64,000 nucleotides of DNA from Tieghemostelium lacteum (lineage: Eukaryota; Evosea; Eumycetozoa; Dictyosteliales; Raperosteliaceae): contig LODT01000032.1 in NCBI GenBank assembly GCA_001606155.1, positions 1 through 64,000 on the forward strand, in the 5' to 3' direction. Position 1 is the first letter of the stretch. Each line of letters opens with the position of its first letter. The position numbers and the translations under genes were made by a program. Below are positions 60,708 through 64,000 of the stretch, piece by piece. The notes under the pieces are model-generated. The model was not told where the DNA came from and made no database searches. It was given only the letters and a program-made list of their open reading frames with translations.

Positions 60708-61892
60708 ATGAATTTTAAATTAGCAAGTTCAATTTTACATACAGTGCAAATTGGTGATCCAGATGATATATGTTATGTACTCTATTTTTCAGTAAATGGA
60801 AATATAGTTGCAGCATCAGGATCAAACAATTTAATAAAAATTTACAATAGAAAAGAAAAAGTATTAGTTAATATATTAAAGGGACATACTGATCAAATTC
60901 ATGAGACTCTATTAAAAGATAAAACAGATGGTAATGCAATTCTATTATCATGTTCATCTGATAAGACTGTAAGAATTTGGGATATGTATCAAGCATCTTT
61001 AGTACAAACAATTCATCGTAGGTGTAATAGACAGAAAATTTTATATAAAATAGGTGTTTAAATTTTCAACAAAAACTAATTATTATAATATGTAATATTA
61101 GAACAAGATGAAATATTTTCAATTGATTTATACCAAAATTTCTTGGTAATGGGATGTTCAAATAAATTAGTATTATATGATTTAGTTAAAAAATCAGTTA
61201 TTAGAACATTTGATAGTTCACACACAGAAGATATTACCAGAGTTAGATTCCATCCTAATGATCCTACTAAAATTGTTAGTGTCAGTATGGATGGTTTAAT
61301 ATGTCTCTATGATTTAAATCAAGCAGATGACGAAGAAGCTATTATATCAGTACTAAATGGTGAATTTCCTTTGAGTTCATTTGGTTTCTTTGGTAAAAAC
61401 AGTGAATTTATATTCACACTGTCAACACAGGAGAGATTGGCAATATGGGATCTTGCAAGTGGTACTAGATTAAAAGAATTTGGTGATCTAAGACAGATAT
61501 TAACTGAAAGATTTCAAAAAGAGATCAACTATTTTGTCAATGTAGACTATCATCTTGAAAGTAATAACTTATTTTTGTTTGCAGGTGACTATCAAGGAAA
61601 TATATATATTTATTTAATCAACCAGACTACATGGGAACTCTCTGAATTCTCACAGTTACTAAATGGACATTCTGATATTGTTAGAAATATCTATTGGGAT
61701 AAGAATACTTTAGAATTAATTTCATCATCCGAAGATAGTAAAATTAGTTTTTGGCAAGACAGTAATCAACCAACTATGGAGTTTAAATCAAGTCCAAGAA
61801 TTAATATAGATGAAAATAATAATAACAATAATAATAATAGTTTTGGTAAACAAAATCCAAAATCAAAGAATAATAAATCAAATCCATATTAA
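60708..61892 (+). CDS. wdr89: WDR89-like WD40 repeat protein
   Basis: Two exons, 60708-61017 and 61102-61892 (84-base GTAGGT...TTAG intron), 366 residues, about six WD40 blades. LIKIYNRKEKVLVNILKGHT, LLSCSSDKTVRIWD, HTEDITRVRFHPNDPTKIVS, SMDGLICLYDLNQADDEEA and LNGHSDIVRNIYWD are seen. The RFHP-x-N/D-P and D-x-DEEDA phrases are specific to WDR89. The family sits in beta-propeller scaffolds of unclear function. The tail is poly-Asn and basic (KSKNNKSN). Confidence 0.88.
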
Positions 61893-62010
61893 GTGAATGA
61901 ACAAACATATTCCTTCAAATAATACAATTTTAGTCCATTCTAATAATGGATTTGTAAAATTAGCAGAAAAAAAAAGGAGTTTAGGAGGGGGATTTTATTA
62001 TAATTTAATC
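61893..62010. other. Convergent 3' flanks of WDR89 and the RasGEF
   Basis: 118 bases between two stop codons. The minus-strand sense reads CCCCCTCC at 61991-61984. Otherwise AT-rich. Confidence 0.5.
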
Positions 62011-64000
62011 TTAGGATAGATCTTGTAGTTTTACACCTCTTGGTTCCAGTTTTAAAGATATTAAGAATAGTGATTCATCAGACATTGGAGTGAATACAGG
62101 TGAATGATGTTTAGGATTAAAAGGTGGAGTAGTTGAGGATTCAATAGAAAGACTCTTTCTCTTAAACAATGAAAAACTACTGTGACTATGTGAGTTTACA
62201 ATAGAGTAATTCTGAGTTGGTGAAACATTTCCACTTGAAGTCTGACTATTTGCGACACTACTTCTTCTGCTATGTGATTTATAATTACTAGGACTAGAAC
62301 TTGTTGATTGAATCTGAGGTAAATGACCATTATGAACCAACAATGATGATCCACCAGATGATGCACTACTAGTTGGTGATAATGGATGTATAGATAATAT
62401 ATTACTAGTTGAAACACTCTTTCTTCTATTCTTTCTAATAGGTTGACTTTTAAATACAAATTGATCTTCTGTTGTTATTGTGTGATTGTGATTGTTATTA
62501 TTATTAATAATATTGTTATTGTTGTTATTGTTGTTGGGTGAATTTGAAGTTGATTTTGGTGAGGGAATTAGTGAATTTGTGATTTGATCTTCAATGGTAC
62601 TATTTTGTTGATCTTGATGTAGATTACTTAGGTTGATGGATACCATTGGTTTTGGGATTTGAATTAGATTCTGACTTAGAGAACTATCAACGATTTTATC
62701 AGAAGATGCATTGTTGTTTACTAGTGAGTGAGGTTGTGGTTTTTCAATGTTAACTAATGAAACTGATTTCTTTTTAAAGAGAGCATCTAAATGAGGTCTT
62801 TCTGCAATTTTCTTTGGTGACCAGGTATTGTAAGAATATGATTTTCTATTTGAAGCCAAATCACCATCTTCTAGTGTAAAGCTATCATAGAGTCTATCCT
62901 TTTTCTCTGATAGTATATCGTGATCATCACGAGAGACATTATTATTTTTAGACTCTTCCTCTTGTGAATTGTGGCTATTTGTATCATCATGATGAGTTGT
63001 AGTAGCACCATCAACAGCTAAGTTATCATAACCATCAAAGTTATCATCGTCAGTTGGAATGACAATAGTTTCACCAAATATATTGAGATTGGGTGTCATG
63101 ATTAAAGTCAGACGTGGATCAGCATTTAGAAGGTATGGTTTCTTTTGGAACTGTTGAATTTGTTTAATGGTATTATAGACTAACTTTAATTTAGTCATAT
63201 TAATAGACCATGTAGATTCATCAGTACCTGTAAAATCACTATTACCCTCTTGGATAAATGTCATATCCGACAGTATTAAACCACTAAATGGAATACATGG
63301 TGTAGTTATAGACTTTAACTCATTTCTATAGTTTTTAAAATTCTCATCCGATTCCATAAGTTTCTCTAGATCCTGTAAAGTCTTTTGATGAGTTTTTGGT
63401 AGAATCTTTTTAGTCCATTTCAATCTAGTTACAGAACTGTGACTTATACCAGCATAGATTGCCATCAATGAATTATAGTTATGTAGTTCATGTAGGTTCT
63501 TTGCAATCTTTATAAATCTAGCCATAACTTTACATCTGTCTTTTAATTTAGTTTCATTGAGAATAGTCTGAATGACATTCATTGAAATGTGATTAAATCT
63601 TGCAATGAGTTTGTTGATATTTGGAGCACGGTCTTTTAGATGTTCTTTATTCCAAGCACCATTCATAATCTCCTGAGTTTCAATACACAAGAATATAGAG
63701 TAATCTACAACAGTTAGAGACTTTGCAATTTCTTTAGCTGGTGCATCCATTATAGTTGCAAATTTCTCAGTAGTTGACCAAGTAGAGGATCTAGGTCTAT
63801 AGTTATTCTGTGGAGCTAAGAAATCAACACTGTTACTTGAAAGTGTAGATTGATTGATAAATGATCTTTCTGGTGACAATGGAGGTGTTGGTAGAGTACT
63901 ATTATTATTATTATTATTATTACTGCTACTATTATTCAAATCCTCAGTGAATGGTGTATCAACAGTATGTTTAAGTGATGTTGATAGGTAGGTCTTAATC
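62011..64000 (-). CDS. RasGEF, C-terminal part (5' end outside the window)
   Basis: The frame is open on the minus strand from the window edge to TAA at 62011; the piece here reads in from KTYLSTSLKHTVDTPFTEDL. After an Asn/Ser stretch it has a complete CDC25 catalytic domain: STWSTTEKFATIMDAPAKEI (start), SLTVVDYSIFLCIETQEIMN, ELHNYNSLMAIYAGISHSSV, KILPKTHQKTLQDLEKLMES and TPCIPFSGLILSDMTFIQ. The remainder, about 330 residues, is Ser/Asn/Thr-rich low complexity. The upstream exons should hold a RasGEF_N module. A C-rich motif (sense CCCCCTCC, 61991-61984) lies 20 bases downstream of the stop. Confidence 0.92.
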   Translation of the reverse strand, partial: IKTYLSTSLKHTVDTPFTEDLNNSSSNNNNNNNSTLPTPPLSPERSFINQSTLSSNSVDFLAPQNNYRPRSSTWSTTEKFATIMDAPAKEIAKSLTVVDYSIFLCIETQEIMNGAWNKEHLKDRAPNINKLIARFNHISMNVIQTILNETKLKDRCKVMARFIKIAKNLHELHNYNSLMAIYAGISHSSVTRLKWTKKILPKTHQKTLQDLEKLMESDENFKNYRNELKSITTPCIPFSGLILSDMTFIQEGNSDFTGTDESTWSINMTKLKLVYNTIKQIQQFQKKPYLLNADPRLTLIMTPNLNIFGETIVIPTDDDNFDGYDNLAVDGATTTHHDDTNSHNSQEEESKNNNVSRDDHDILSEKKDRLYDSFTLEDGDLASNRKSYSYNTWSPKKIAERPHLDALFKKKSVSLVNIEKPQPHSLVNNNASSDKIVDSSLSQNLIQIPKPMVSINLSNLHQDQQNSTIEDQITNSLIPSPKSTSNSPNNNNNNNNIINNNNNHNHTITTEDQFVFKSQPIRKNRRKSVSTSNILSIHPLSPTSSASSGGSSLLVHNGHLPQIQSTSSSPSNYKSHSRRSSVANSQTSSGNVSPTQNYSIVNSHSHSSFSLFKRKSLSIESSTTPPFNPKHHSPVFTPMSDESLFLISLKLEPRGVKLQDLS

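Overview
The window is nuclear DNA of a dictyostelid social amoeba, or a very close amoebozoan. The evidence is a strongly AT-rich sequence, short introns (about 58-227 bases, mostly GTATGT or GTAAGT to TAG), in-frame poly-Asn and poly-Gln tracts, long oligo(T) and oligo(A) runs between genes, and families typical of this group: an expanded ankyrin-type family, LRR-TIG-EGF receptors, F-box RasGEFs and Thr-rich proteins with Cys-rich tails. I cannot name the species from the sequence alone.

Layout. 1-8.7 kb: 3' end of a Thr/Pro repeat protein with a follistatin-like tail, a decayed copy of its tail, a neurochondrin-like gene with an in-frame TGA, a Ty3/gypsy fossil, a compact XRN-type exonuclease with two one-base shifts, and a four-unit polyubiquitin gene with one frameshift. 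9.3-16.9 kb: CCT6 chaperonin subunit, a 609-residue ankyrin-like protein, a membrane RhoGEF with a voltage-sensor-like domain, and a small two-exon gene (possibly CINP-like). 17-25 kb: Rrp6/EXOSC10, Rab5, an Arf-type GTPase, and an unrecognised helix-turn-helix/beta-domain protein. 24.5-33.5 kb: RasGEF with a duplicated F-box/RasGEF_N module, Vps52, XRCC3 and pyridoxamine-phosphate oxidase (these last two share overlapping stop codons). 34-44 kb: lysozyme-like and serine-hydrolase secreted proteins, a Cys-rich membrane protein, several gene relics, Fe superoxide dismutase and a TMEM104-type transporter. 44.6-64 kb: SDHAF1, PI 4-kinase beta, a second LYR protein, a tail-anchored STAND/TPR ATPase, an LRR-TIG-EGF receptor, beta-COP, a DENN protein, WDR89, and the C-terminal part of a second RasGEF.

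Themes. Membrane traffic and small-GTPase control are well represented (Rab5, Arf, Vps52/GARP, beta-COP, DENN, PI4K, two RasGEFs, one RhoGEF). These look like neighbours, not an operon-like unit. For nearly every intron-bearing gene I joined the exons by hand and the reading phase closed exactly. Breaks are concentrated in the first 8.3 kb (at least five genes or relics) and in 37.5-42 kb (a group of relics).

The most unusual finds are the RhoGEF with an S1-S4-like voltage sensor (12995-15838) and the STAND ATPase with a C-terminal membrane anchor (49233-51125).
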